Virus record (IMG/VR): IMGVR_UViG_3300009609_000028
Coordinates: 1 to 50,817 of that record
Reading direction: 5' to 3' (one strand)
Origin: a virus
DNA length: 50,817 bases
The stretch's first letter is position 1. The number at the start of each line of letters is the position of its first letter. Of the stretch, positions 21,221 to 30,900 are shown piece by piece. The position numbers and the translations under genes are program-made. The notes beneath the pieces were generated by a model. That model made no database searches and was not told where the DNA came from. It saw only the letters and a list, made by a program, of their open reading frames with translations.

Positions 21221-22807
21221 TTATCCTCCTAGAAGAGCGTACAGGCGGTCGCTCATCTGCTGATCAGTAAGCGTTCCAGCCTTCACTCCCAGAAACTTTA
21301 TGATAACGTTCCCGATTGCCACATCAACTCTCATTCTGTTGAGACCTGTGACATCAGTTTGAATATTTGCTGTCGGTGCGCTAAGGACAGTCATCCCATT
21401 GCATCGGACACCGAACTGAAGTGTCTTCGTGGCTTGAACATAAGAGTAAATGAACGAGAATTTGTCCATTGAATTGATGGTTATCCCAGGAAGATAACCG
21501 ATTGCTTGACCACCACTAGCACCTATCACACGGATCTGATTAGTAGTGTTGAGTATCTGAACATAGAACTGCTGAGTAGAAAGCGCAGTGCTTATGAGAT
21601 GGGCAAACCTACGATCGGTAAGGTTCCCTGAATTCTGGATCAGACCCTCAACATAAAAGTCCTCAGTGAGATTTGCTGCTGCGGCCTTCACATCCATGTG
21701 CATAGTACTCGTACTCAACGTGATCGCTGCTGAGGTAGTGCGGATGACTGGACCACCATCAGGATAATTACCATTAAGAAGCTGACCCTGCCATGCGTAG
21801 ATTGTTTGAGCCGAAGAAGCTTGTTGACCTGCGATATTGCTGTGATTACCGACCCCGAACCACCAAGCGAAAGTTGAACCAGTAATAACTTTAGTGAATC
21901 TCTGCCACTCTGTAGTGAGAGTGACAAATACCCCAGTATTAACTACCGTACCTGCGTTCTCCTGATCTAGAACATAGACTTTTTCTCCACCAACTTCACC
22001 TCGCAACCAGATAGAATAAGTATAAGGAACCGCAGTAAGAGTACCGGGAGACTGAGCGAAGAAACAATGCTGGCCGACACTTGTAGCACCCATTACAATC
22101 TTATCAGCAGTTGTAGTCCCGTCGGGAGCTACCGCTTGATCAGCAGTTATAGTGATAGAAGGCCCAGAAGTGTAGGTATTCCACGGAGACGTGCCTATCG
22201 CTTGACTATAGAGTAATGAATTCGTCAGAGCACTGTACGGATGATAACCCAAGCCATTAATCGCTGGGATATTAGCAGCGAAATAATCTACCCCTCCATC
22301 ACGATCTCTAGCACCCTGCTCATTCGTGCGAGTGAATAAGTATCCAGAAAGAGAACTGATCGTACCAGTGACTGCACCAGCCTTCCAGTATTCTTGGTTG
22401 ACGAAGTCCAAAGCGAAAATATGCTGGTCGAAAGCCAGACCCTTCGGGCCGAATAGAACCAGTTCATCAAACAAGAGGCCAGCATCTCTGCGACGTTTCT
22501 TGATAATGAAGTCTGCACCAGAATTAAATCCGTAGCGGGGATAGAATAGCGTTATAGTCTGGCCTACTTCAAGAGTGGGGTAGTTTCCGCGAGTGATCAA
22601 ACAAGCCCATGACCAGCGATCAAATTTTCGGAGAGCTAGAACCTGTCCGCCAAATGCGGTCGCGTCTGCTTCATCACGAAACATAGTGAGATAGTCAAGC
22701 TCAACCGCAAGAGGATGGCGAGCAAGCACCTGCGTATCTTCAATAGGAGCAGTCGTCCTGTACTCTTTCATAGCGAAAGAAATGCGATTGATGTCGGCTC
22801 CAGCCAC
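21221..22807 (-). CDS. Minor tail protein with LamG-like domain (probable)
   Basis: This 528-residue beta-rich protein starts at GTG 22807, overlapping the amber stop of the preceding gene as TAGTG. The N-terminal 130 residues (SFAMKEYRTTAPIEDTQVLA... LTMFRDEADATAFGGQVLAL, LEVGQTITLFYPRYGF) resemble domains in other phage tail proteins. Residues about 210-350 have a carbohydrate-binding-module pattern (YTYSIWLRGEVGGEKVYVLD, TEWQRFTKVITGS). Residues about 365-528 look like a concanavalin/LamG jelly roll (FYVEGLIQNSGNLTDRRFAHLI, QIRVIGASGGQ, FIYSYVQATKTLQFGVRCNG). It probably sits on the tail tip near the hub. The exact structural role is unknown. Confidence 0.75.
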   Translation of the reverse strand: MAGADINRISFAMKEYRTTAPIEDTQVLARHPLAVELDYLTMFRDEADATAFGGQVLALRKFDRWSWACLITRGNYPTLEVGQTITLFYPRYGFNSGADFIIKKRRRDAGLLFDELVLFGPKGLAFDQHIFALDFVNQEYWKAGAVTGTISSLSGYLFTRTNEQGARDRDGGVDYFAANIPAINGLGYHPYSALTNSLLYSQAIGTSPWNTYTSGPSITITADQAVAPDGTTTADKIVMGATSVGQHCFFAQSPGTLTAVPYTYSIWLRGEVGGEKVYVLDQENAGTVVNTGVFVTLTTEWQRFTKVITGSTFAWWFGVGNHSNIAGQQASSAQTIYAWQGQLLNGNYPDGGPVIRTTSAAITLSTSTMHMDVKAAAANLTEDFYVEGLIQNSGNLTDRRFAHLISTALSTQQFYVQILNTTNQIRVIGASGGQAIGYLPGITINSMDKFSFIYSYVQATKTLQFGVRCNGMTVLSAPTANIQTDVTGLNRMRVDVAIGNVIIKFLGVKAGTLTDQQMSDRLYALLGG

Positions 22808-23307
22808 TATTCTACCTCAGGCTCTACAGGAACATCACCCACCTGATCAGGCGATGGTTCTGGTGGCGGGATAAACGGTGCAGTCTTCCCGACGTCCTTG
22901 AAGTCTAATGGGGGCGGCGGTAAATAAACATCCTTCGGCATAGGATCCTCCTCAGGCAGCGGCCAGCTTCCCCCTTCTGGCGGAGCAGCTCCTGCTTCAC
23001 GCATGAGTGCTTGGTAGATACCCTCACCTCTGACACCGTCGTCATCCGCGAAATTGTTGAGCTTCTGGTAGGAAGCACAGGAAGCAACTGAAGCACCGAG
23101 CTCTAAATCTTCTTGAGTGAGTTCACTCATACGCGCATAGATAACTTCAGCAGTCTCCGCAACTCCGTAGGTGAGCGACATTTGAGGGGCCAGAAATCCT
23201 ATTACCCACTCGCGAACATCTGGAGTGAAGGCAAGCGGGTTGTCCATTAGATAATGATAAATCAAGTCCGCGGCATCCTTTGGATTTGCGATAAACTGGA
23301 TCGCCAT
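22807..23307 (-). CDS. Tail-cluster protein with proline-rich tail, unknown
   Basis: I start at ATG 23307 (MAIQFIANPKDAAD) because GGAGAAAAGG lies just upstream; an upstream frame to 23418 would overlap the preceding gene and encode an unlikely Cys-rich leader. The 166 residues form a helical N-terminal part (about 1-100) and a disordered Pro/acidic C-terminus (PLPEEDPMPKDVYLPPPPLD, PPPEPSPDQVGDVPVEPEVE). No family is recognised. It ends in TAG overlapping the GTG of the next gene. A promoter-like site at 23337-23365 lies in the 70-base gap before it, so it could begin a distal tail transcript. Confidence 0.7.
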   Translation of the reverse strand: MAIQFIANPKDAADLIYHYLMDNPLAFTPDVREWVIGFLAPQMSLTYGVAETAEVIYARMSELTQEDLELGASVASCASYQKLNNFADDDGVRGEGIYQALMREAGAAPPEGGSWPLPEEDPMPKDVYLPPPPLDFKDVGKTAPFIPPPEPSPDQVGDVPVEPEVE

Positions 23308-23336
23308 TACCTTTTCTCCGCAAAACGATTTACCAC

Positions 23337-23365
23337 AGTTTAGGCCAGAATTAATCCTGAGACAA
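23337..23365 (-). promoter_or_regulatory. Candidate promoter in the tail cluster
   Basis: On the minus strand TTGTCT (23360-23365), 17 bases, TAAACT (23337-23342), 30 bases before the start at 23307. It is like the site at 628-657 (both CTTGTCT with CTAA at the -10). Confidence 0.45.
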
Positions 23366-23377
23366 GTTACTTTATTC

Positions 23378-23920
23378 TTACAAAGAGATTTTAGGATACT
23401 CTCGTACCTGTTCCGCAAGTTTGATCTGATCTCTTATATTAGCATTCGCTTTGACCATATCAGAAATATTGAGAAGCGGCTGTTCCTGAGGTTCTTCCCC
23501 TTCCCCCATAGGAACCATTACCTTTAGATAGGGTTCCTCCCCAAGGATAATCCTCGCCACATCTGTAGCAATAGCATCAACTCCATGCTCAATTGCGAAT
23601 AAAGCAGGAACAGAATAGGTAAAGGCAGATCCAATGTGCTGGTTTCGAGCAGAGAGTTTGGAGGAGCCATCGTCTTCAATCAATCTGGCAAAAGCATGAA
23701 AGCTGACACCTTCACCATTCGATAACCAGTGAGTCTCCACTCGTAATGCTATGAGATTTCCATCATCTAGCTCAAAGGTTTCCTCACCAGGATAAAGTCC
23801 TGGTGCCACAGAATCATGGTTTCCGAGAATTAATCCATTCTCATTATCTCTTGTTGTTTTAGTCAATAGGAGCTCATCCCGAGCAGGGATCTTCCGATTA
23901 ACTTTGGAGTATCTTGGCAT
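23378..23920 (-). CDS. Tail-cluster protein of unknown function
   Basis: This 180-residue acidic protein starts at ATG 23920 with AGGA eight bases upstream. The N-terminus is basic (MPRYSKVNRKIPARDELLL). The middle is beta-rich (YPGEETFELDDGNLIALRVE, then WLSNGEGVSFHAFARLIEDD). The C-terminal part has helices and a conserved-looking DAIATDVARIILGEE. No family is recognised. It lies between the hub and the proline-rich protein, and its reading frame is the same as that of the hub: the hub's amber stop is followed by only three sense codons before this ATG. Suppressed readthrough would therefore fuse it to the hub's Hint domain. Confidence 0.75.
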   Translation of the reverse strand: MPRYSKVNRKIPARDELLLTKTTRDNENGLILGNHDSVAPGLYPGEETFELDDGNLIALRVETHWLSNGEGVSFHAFARLIEDDGSSKLSARNQHIGSAFTYSVPALFAIEHGVDAIATDVARIILGEEPYLKVMVPMGEGEEPQEQPLLNISDMVKANANIRDQIKLAEQVREYPKISL

Positions 23921-23929
23921 TGTCTGTTC

Positions 23930-26900
23930 CTAGGGCTTTGGATTCTCTATCGGGTTATGTGTGAAGATAGAACGTCCTGGGATATCTCCCGCAGCATAGC
24001 ATAATCCACCTAAGTGAATAAAGGCTACAGGTCTAGGTCCAATCCAAATAGCGTCATGCTTTTCCCACGCCAGTTCTGTCACATAAACTGGAAGTTCTTG
24101 TCCTTTAAGATCACCGGGGTAGACGGATGAACCATCAGAAAGAGTTAGAGGAGTTGATGCAGAACAGCGAAGAGTACTTCCACTAGTACGACTCACTAAC
24201 TGGAAAGACTCCTCCATCTTTATCTCGTTTCCTAAGACGGGAGCCCATTCAGTAAACTTTCGGTCTGCAGAGAGTACCCTGATATAGTCTCCCTCCACAA
24301 TTTCCTTAGCCTGTATGAAACCTTTGTCACGAGTGTCAACCCATGCCTCAGCATCAACACAACCGCCGCCACCCACATCACCGTCACCCCCTCCGGTTCC
24401 TGCCGATGGGAATGAGAAAACAACCGTACCCATAAAGACACGATCATCCGACTGGTAGATAAGCAATGAGTTTGTAGTCTTCAGCAAAGTCTTTGCACCG
24501 CCGACATAGCCAGCATCGTCAAAGTAGAGATAATAAGTAAACGGACCTGTACCAGCCGTCCCACTGATAGTGGTACTCATCGCATTATAAGCGACGGTGA
24601 TATTACCAATCGTAAAAGAGCTGGCCGTGATATTTATCGTGCAGAGTGTGGTAGTCGTCGAGTAGGTGACCGTCCCACCATACTTGAACCCGAGATTAAG
24701 AGCCTTGACCGGGGGCAAGTTACGCTGATCTGCAATCTGCATCCCGGAAGCAACCACAGTTAGCTTATGAGCATAGTTTGTCAGCTGTGATTTATAGATC
24801 TTTCCGTGTGTACCATCAGGTAGTTGATCTATCATTTGGGTCTTACGAACACGGACATAACCGACATCCATCACACCTGAAGTGGCTTGGTAGTTGAGCT
24901 GCATCACAGGTCGTATATAAACAACATTCGTGTGCATCACACCGGGGACATCGATAGTCCCCGCAGTAGCAGAACCTGTACCCGACCTCCCTTTGAAATA
25001 ACCTTTGTAATAAGTCCATCCTGTATTAGGAGTCGCCGCAGCCGCGCATATCCAGTGAGGGGTCGTATATGAATTAGTACCTGTTCGGCTTACAAGAGTC
25101 ACCTTGTCATCAGCAAGACCCTCTAACCCGAGATTGACCTTACCATCTCCCGACGGACGGCGAATAGCGATCTCAACTTCGTAAGAAGCTGCTGGATCAA
25201 AAGGAACAGGCTCGCCGACATAGCTCAACCAGATATCCCCGGGAGCAGTCTGCATTATAGAGATATTGTCAAAGTCAGCATAACGACCAGAGATGGTAGC
25301 GACAGCAACACAGCGAATATAATGGGTGGTTTGTGTCGCTACGAAAGTAGAAGTATATACACTACTTCTTTCAGTGGTATCGCTATATACCGTTGAAGTT
25401 CCTGCCGAATCATTTGCAATTTGAAAGATAACACTAGTGGCAATCCGCTCATTATTTTCATAGGAGACAGAATATGTCTTACCTACGACACAAGTAATCG
25501 CTTGATAGGCATAGGCACTCACAGTAGAAGTAGTTGTAACTCGTAATGCCTGAGCACCGATAGATAATGTCGTATTAGGACCAGCAGTCCATCCTGTAGT
25601 AGCCGTCGGAAAAGTTCCGTTAGTAACTAATTCCACTGGAACAGTGGGACTAGTTATTCTTAGATATGCTCCACCCTGTACACCTTTATCTTTTTGATCA
25701 TAATTGATAATGCCTTCGCCTTCACGAACCAGCCAACGCTTCGCGAATTTGGTAGAGTTCTTATACTCCATCTCATCAATAAGAACTTCACTCAGCGGCT
25801 TGCCATAAACTGTCTCATAGTACTCGGCTCCAAAAGTGCCGACAGACTGGCTCCAAGCAGAACCGCTCCAGCGATACAGAGTTTTCGTAGTATCTTGGTA
25901 CCAGAGATCTCCCTGAACAAAACCTCCGGTTGGGGCTGTCGGTGACACATCACTAAAGTAAGTAGTGATCTTGCCATCAGCCGTTGCTTGAGCACCCGCC
26001 GCAGCCGCTAGTGCATCTGTGACTCTAGTATCGGTTATAGAGGACCAACTAATTCCGGTCCAACGATATTGCTTATTCCCGTCATTAGTATCAATCCAAA
26101 CATCATCTACCTGAACACCATCTGTCTCAACAGTCGGGGCATTAGCTTGATAATAGAAAGTAATCGCATCATTAGACGCTGCTAGTGCGGCTAGAGTCGC
26201 AGCAATAGCGGCATCCGTTCCATGCTGAACCATGATGCGCTGCTTCTGATAAACCATATCAACAGAGACAGCAGTCACTTCAATATAGAATACCAAAGGA
26301 GATACAGATACATTCGCTATCGGGATAGTGCCGCCTGTCACTACGACATTCTGGTTAAGATTGTCTTTCGCCGTGACAGTAATCGGCGCAGTAGTATTAC
26401 TTCCTGTCGCAGTTATAGTGATAGTCTGCGCGGGAGGATCCGGTTTATTAAGATCATCAAAGAAGAAGCGATTACTAGATAGCGTCAACGACATTGACTG
26501 TAGTGGTGCAGAAGAATCCCGCACCATAGTAAAGACTTCTTCTACTGAGAACTCCCCAATGCTAGCGCGTACGACAGCACTCGCAGAAGCAACCCCTGAA
26601 TTCGTTACCGTGATGACACCTAAGTTATCAATGGTGATCCACGGTTCATTATTGGGAATCCTAAACTGAACGTCCGAAAGATCGTTCACCTGAACATCAT
26701 TTAAGAAGACTTTATACTCACCGGCATTAGCATAATTCGCAGGAATTTCACCAGAAGAGATATCTACATAATGATAGCGTTTCGTGAGATAACCATTGAA
26801 TGCTTGTACAGGGATAGTGAAATCCCCCTGTGACATGACTGTAGCATTCTTGGCGTATTTCACACGAACCTTATGTAGAGGTTGAGGAGATGCTGCCTTG

Positions 26901-27958
26901 CCAAGATTCATAAGATCTTCAGCGCGTATAGAAGCAGATGAAGGACGGAACCTAAATTGACGGAAAGTGATTAATCCAGTACGACTTACATACCAGAAAG
27001 CATTCATGGAAGAAGCCATAGTCTCCACGAATTGATCGACCTGAAAGTCTGGTTCTGCTAAATAAGCACCCTCAAAATTATAAGGACATTCCCCGGAAGC
27101 TTCAGTGAAAGAAGCAACATCTATATCTGCTGTGACAAGACCTACTCGTGTACTGAGTAGAAATTGCTTCACCATCTCAGGGATATTTGTAGCAGTGTTG
27201 AACTGACCAACGGCATCCACTGTAACGATACCGTAAGGAGGAGCTCCTAAACGAAGATAGCCCTGTGCCAGACAAGTTGCATAATATCCTGGGGCGATCG
27301 TGGCTGCTGCGAGCAGAGCATAGGTGGCATAGTTCGCAGAAAATGTTAAAGGTACACCACGATCATAAACTGCATCCACAGAAGCCAGAGTACCATCGTG
27401 AATCTGTGAAGTGAGAAGAGCTATGTCAATCAGTACCGGAGAAAGATTACGAGTCTTTCCGAATAGCAAGGGTTTCCGGCGATCTCTAAGTTCAACTCCG
27501 CCTTCCTGCGCCCCGGAGCCGAGGAACTTAGTCTTCTGCATCTGTTCAATTAACTTGTAGCTATTATCTTTCAGGGTAAGAACAAGACTGCTGAGATCAG
27601 TAGTAAGTTCAAGAGTGACTCCTACAAACTCAGTAACATAAGTCGCGTAGGCTGCTCCTTCCTCACCACTTTTAATAGTGACTGCACGATTATCCCAGTT
27701 GTAATTGAGAAGATAATCAAACCGACCATCCGTATTTAGAATAACTGCTGAACCGACGGAAGTATTAGTCTGCCCCGGCATATTATCTTCAAAAACAGAA
27801 GTCTCATGTGAGAAGGATCTCTGCAGTCTTACAGGATAAGGATCAGCTGTACCGAGATCTGCTTCAGTGGTAAGGCCCGCTGAAAAGTACGCATTCTTTA
27901 TAGTTCCAGAAGCTGGATCAAGGGGCTTGCACTCAAGCAGATAAACTCTATCAGCCAA
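23930..27958 (-). CDS. Tail tip hub / central fibre protein with C-terminal Hint domain
   Basis: This 1342-residue tail tip protein starts at TTG 27958 (AGGA upstream). The N-terminal third (VYLLECKPLDPASGTIKNAY... FVGVTLELTTDLSSLVLTLK) resembles phage hub proteins downstream of tape measures. Residues about 430-560 include Ig-like strands. Residues about 595-710 hold two GDLWYQDT/DDVWIDTNDGNKQYRW repeats common in J-like central fibre proteins. Residues about 765-885 look like a carbohydrate-binding module (VTNGTFPTATTGWTAGP). After a Gly-rich linker the last 143 residues (from Cys1200) are a Hint/intein-like domain: CVDAEAWVD at its start, GDYIRVL, SASTPL at the block-B position, LCYAAGD, and THN near the end. 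Asn1335 is followed by Pro rather than Cys, Ser or Thr, so autocleavage is more likely than splicing. It ends in TAG. Confidence 0.85.
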   Translation of the reverse strand: MADRVYLLECKPLDPASGTIKNAYFSAGLTTEADLGTADPYPVRLQRSFSHETSVFEDNMPGQTNTSVGSAVILNTDGRFDYLLNYNWDNRAVTIKSGEEGAAYATYVTEFVGVTLELTTDLSSLVLTLKDNSYKLIEQMQKTKFLGSGAQEGGVELRDRRKPLLFGKTRNLSPVLIDIALLTSQIHDGTLASVDAVYDRGVPLTFSANYATYALLAAATIAPGYYATCLAQGYLRLGAPPYGIVTVDAVGQFNTATNIPEMVKQFLLSTRVGLVTADIDVASFTEASGECPYNFEGAYLAEPDFQVDQFVETMASSMNAFWYVSRTGLITFRQFRFRPSSASIRAEDLMNLGKAASPQPLHKVRVKYAKNATVMSQGDFTIPVQAFNGYLTKRYHYVDISSGEIPANYANAGEYKVFLNDVQVNDLSDVQFRIPNNEPWITIDNLGVITVTNSGVASASAVVRASIGEFSVEEVFTMVRDSSAPLQSMSLTLSSNRFFFDDLNKPDPPAQTITITATGSNTTAPITVTAKDNLNQNVVVTGGTIPIANVSVSPLVFYIEVTAVSVDMVYQKQRIMVQHGTDAAIAATLAALAASNDAITFYYQANAPTVETDGVQVDDVWIDTNDGNKQYRWTGISWSSITDTRVTDALAAAAGAQATADGKITTYFSDVSPTAPTGGFVQGDLWYQDTTKTLYRWSGSAWSQSVGTFGAEYYETVYGKPLSEVLIDEMEYKNSTKFAKRWLVREGEGIINYDQKDKGVQGGAYLRITSPTVPVELVTNGTFPTATTGWTAGPNTTLSIGAQALRVTTTSTVSAYAYQAITCVVGKTYSVSYENNERIATSVIFQIANDSAGTSTVYSDTTERSSVYTSTFVATQTTHYIRCVAVATISGRYADFDNISIMQTAPGDIWLSYVGEPVPFDPAASYEVEIAIRRPSGDGKVNLGLEGLADDKVTLVSRTGTNSYTTPHWICAAAATPNTGWTYYKGYFKGRSGTGSATAGTIDVPGVMHTNVVYIRPVMQLNYQATSGVMDVGYVRVRKTQMIDQLPDGTHGKIYKSQLTNYAHKLTVVASGMQIADQRNLPPVKALNLGFKYGGTVTYSTTTTLCTINITASSFTIGNITVAYNAMSTTISGTAGTGPFTYYLYFDDAGYVGGAKTLLKTTNSLLIYQSDDRVFMGTVVFSFPSAGTGGGDGDVGGGGCVDAEAWVDTRDKGFIQAKEIVEGDYIRVLSADRKFTEWAPVLGNEIKMEESFQLVSRTSGSTLRCSASTPLTLSDGSSVYPGDLKGQELPVYVTELAWEKHDAIWIGPRPVAFIHLGGLCYAAGDIPGRSIFTHNPIENPKP

Positions 27959-27970
27959 AATTCCTACTCA

Positions 27971-30900
27971 CTATACGAGATTAACATCTGAACCATATAT
28001 TCCGCCACCACCACCAGAACCTCCACCATAACTGCCGCCTCCACCTGTGGTAGCACTTGTTCCATAAGAACCTCCTGTTCCACCAGTGCTAGCAACTCCA
28101 GTTCCAGTTGGTGGAATATAACCAGCCGGATAACCATTAGTCCCCGTAATCTGACCTAGGAGGGCACCTAAGATACCACCAAATCCATAGTTCAGGGTGT
28201 CAACTACTTGGGTACCACTCTCAACTACAGCCTCACCGACCTGCTCAGTGGCAGCAACCATCTCGGCATTTCTAGCATTGATCTCTGCTACAATAGTATC
28301 AATATCCGGTAGAGCCGGGAGATCAGTGAGACCTGTGCCTCCGCCCGCTCCTCCCGTAGCACTAGAAACTTCCTTCAGGAAATCGGTCACCTCTTGGAAG
28401 ATATCAAAGTACTCAACACTGGAGGCTCCTATCGAGCGCGCAGCGTCTAGATAATTAGTCGCATAAGTGTTGAGTTGATCAACATTCGTGTAGTCCCCAG
28501 AGGATATCTGTGACACTAGTCCACGGAACATCTGTTGAGCATTACCAAAGATTGACTGTGCTGACAACGGGGAAGCACTGGAGGCAGTCAGGCTTGTAAG
28601 GAGATCTTTGGCGATCTTCTTGATGCCATTGTTGGCTTCCTCAGCCATCTGCTTTACGAGTTCCGTGCGCCTCAAGCCGTAGTATTTCTCAACCGCTACG
28701 AGATCACCGCCCACGGCCATAGCATTCTCGACCGTCTCTCTATATTCCCTCTCAAGATCATTGAAAGCAGCAAGCGCGGGATTTTCATAACCTAGAATTC
28801 CCTGGGAGATCTGGTAGTTAAAGTCCTTCTTCATTTGTGCCATCATACGATCACGAGCAGCAGCAAGAGCCTCGGTGTTTAATCCCAGCTCAGCAGCTTG
28901 GCGACTCAGTTTCTTCCACGCATCATTAAGATCCTTAGCCTGTTTGGCAAGATCTGCCATGTGGAAAGAACCCTTGATGAATTCCTCATAGGCTTTACCG
29001 ACCCCAATGTCTTCCTGGAGCTGCTCCATAGTGGTAGCCTTCGTATTAGCAAAGACTTGCTGCATGACATTACTAAGGCCAGTGATCATTCCTTTCCGTA
29101 CTTGCTGGATGAGAGCAAAAGCCTGAACTTCAGTATCAGTACCCTTGATCCAGTCAACACCTTCACGACCGAGAGGCTTACCTTTACTTGATGTGCCTAG
29201 CAAAGAATAGAAAGATTCTGCCGTTGCTCCCTTTTTCTTACTAAACACTCGCTGACCAAATGATCCATACGAACCCGCTGTAAGAGTAGCGTCTAGGTTT
29301 TCTGCGAAATCATTAAACATCTTGGCAGCAGCGTCAGCCATCTGCTTACCAATTTTCTTGGAACCCTTCCCGTACTTTCCAGCCTCACCAACGACAGCGA
29401 TACCATCCTCACCTACGACAATTGAACCATAGGAAGAAGGAATCTTTGGCTTTTTCTTTAAGAATCCAAGAATACCGCCGACAACCGCACCGACCCCCGC
29501 ACCGATCGCACCACCCATTGGACCGAACATGCTTCCCAATTTGTAACCCGCTGCTGCTCCACCGACAACACCGCCGACAACAGCCTGAGTCCGGAACCCG
29601 CCGCCGAGAGCCTTAGCTACTCCTTTACCGACTGCGTTCCCCATCTTCCACATACCATACGCTTCTGCAGCGACTCCAACAACTCCAGAGATAGATCCAC
29701 CGATACCTTTACCAGTCTGAAAACTCTTCTTCATTGCGTCGCCAGCAGCCTTAGCAGACTTAGGATCAAATAATTTCTTAAGACCAGAAATAGCCTTAGT
29801 GAAACCTCCCGATGGAGAAGTTATAGTTTGAAGGGTTTGAATAGCCTGATAACTAGTTCCGGGACCACCCTGAACTAGATTACCATTGATGTCCATCATG
29901 ACTTCGCCGACTTCTTTGCCGATCTCACTCGCAGCTACCTTAGTCTGTGCCGAAGCAGTAGAAGTACTTCCTGTATCACTACCACTCATGAAATTGAATA
30001 GTGAACCCAAATTGAATCCGCCTCCAGCCGAGCCAATAGAGCCGCCTCCGGTAGAGCTTGTGGTAGTCCCTCCTGCTGCTCCTGGAGCAATACCTCCCAT
30101 GACTCCTAAGAGAGAATCCCTAAGGAATTGTTTCAGGGGATTGTAGACATAGGCATCCATGATGATATTCTTGAGGTCTTTGAAGATACCCTTCAATGTT
30201 TTCAGGAAGCCCTGTCCACTCTCTATCCCCTCCTTGAAACCGTTAACAATCGCGTCAGCCATATCAGTAGCAAGCTGAACAAGTTTCTCGTACGCATCCT
30301 CCATCTTCTTCATGACGCGAATTTGTTCTTGCATACCCTGAACAACTTTAACACGATCGGCAATTTCTTTTTCTGTTGCCCCATCACTCGCCATCTTGGC
30401 GCGAAGTTCGACTATCTCCTTTAGATTAGCAACCTGCTCTGGAGTTCCTCCTTGGGCATAAACTCCGGCCATCTGTGTATTAACTGTCTTAGCAACCTCA
30501 AGTTCACGCTGGGCATTTAAGAGTTCAGTCTGGCGAGCAAGTTTTACCTTGGCATCATATTCTTGTTCAATTTTATCTATATTCGCATCACGATAAGCCT
30601 GGGACGCTCCTAAGAGTTGCTGTTCAACATACAAGAGCTTGTTGTAATCTTCCTGAGTTCCTCCGGCTGCAAGAAGAGCGTTGGCTTGCTCTTGAATCTT
30701 ATTCTCCTGTTGCATTCCCGCCAGAGTCTGCGATATCTCCAGATGCTTTTGTGCTTCTGCATTTTGCTTTTGCCGAGCAGAGTAAACATCAAGGATAGCT
30801 TGTTCAGCAGCAGCGGCAGTAGAAATATCAACACCCGCAGCGATCTGATTATTTTTCTGCATATCTTCAGCGAGAGCAACAATACCTTTAGCTTCTTCCT

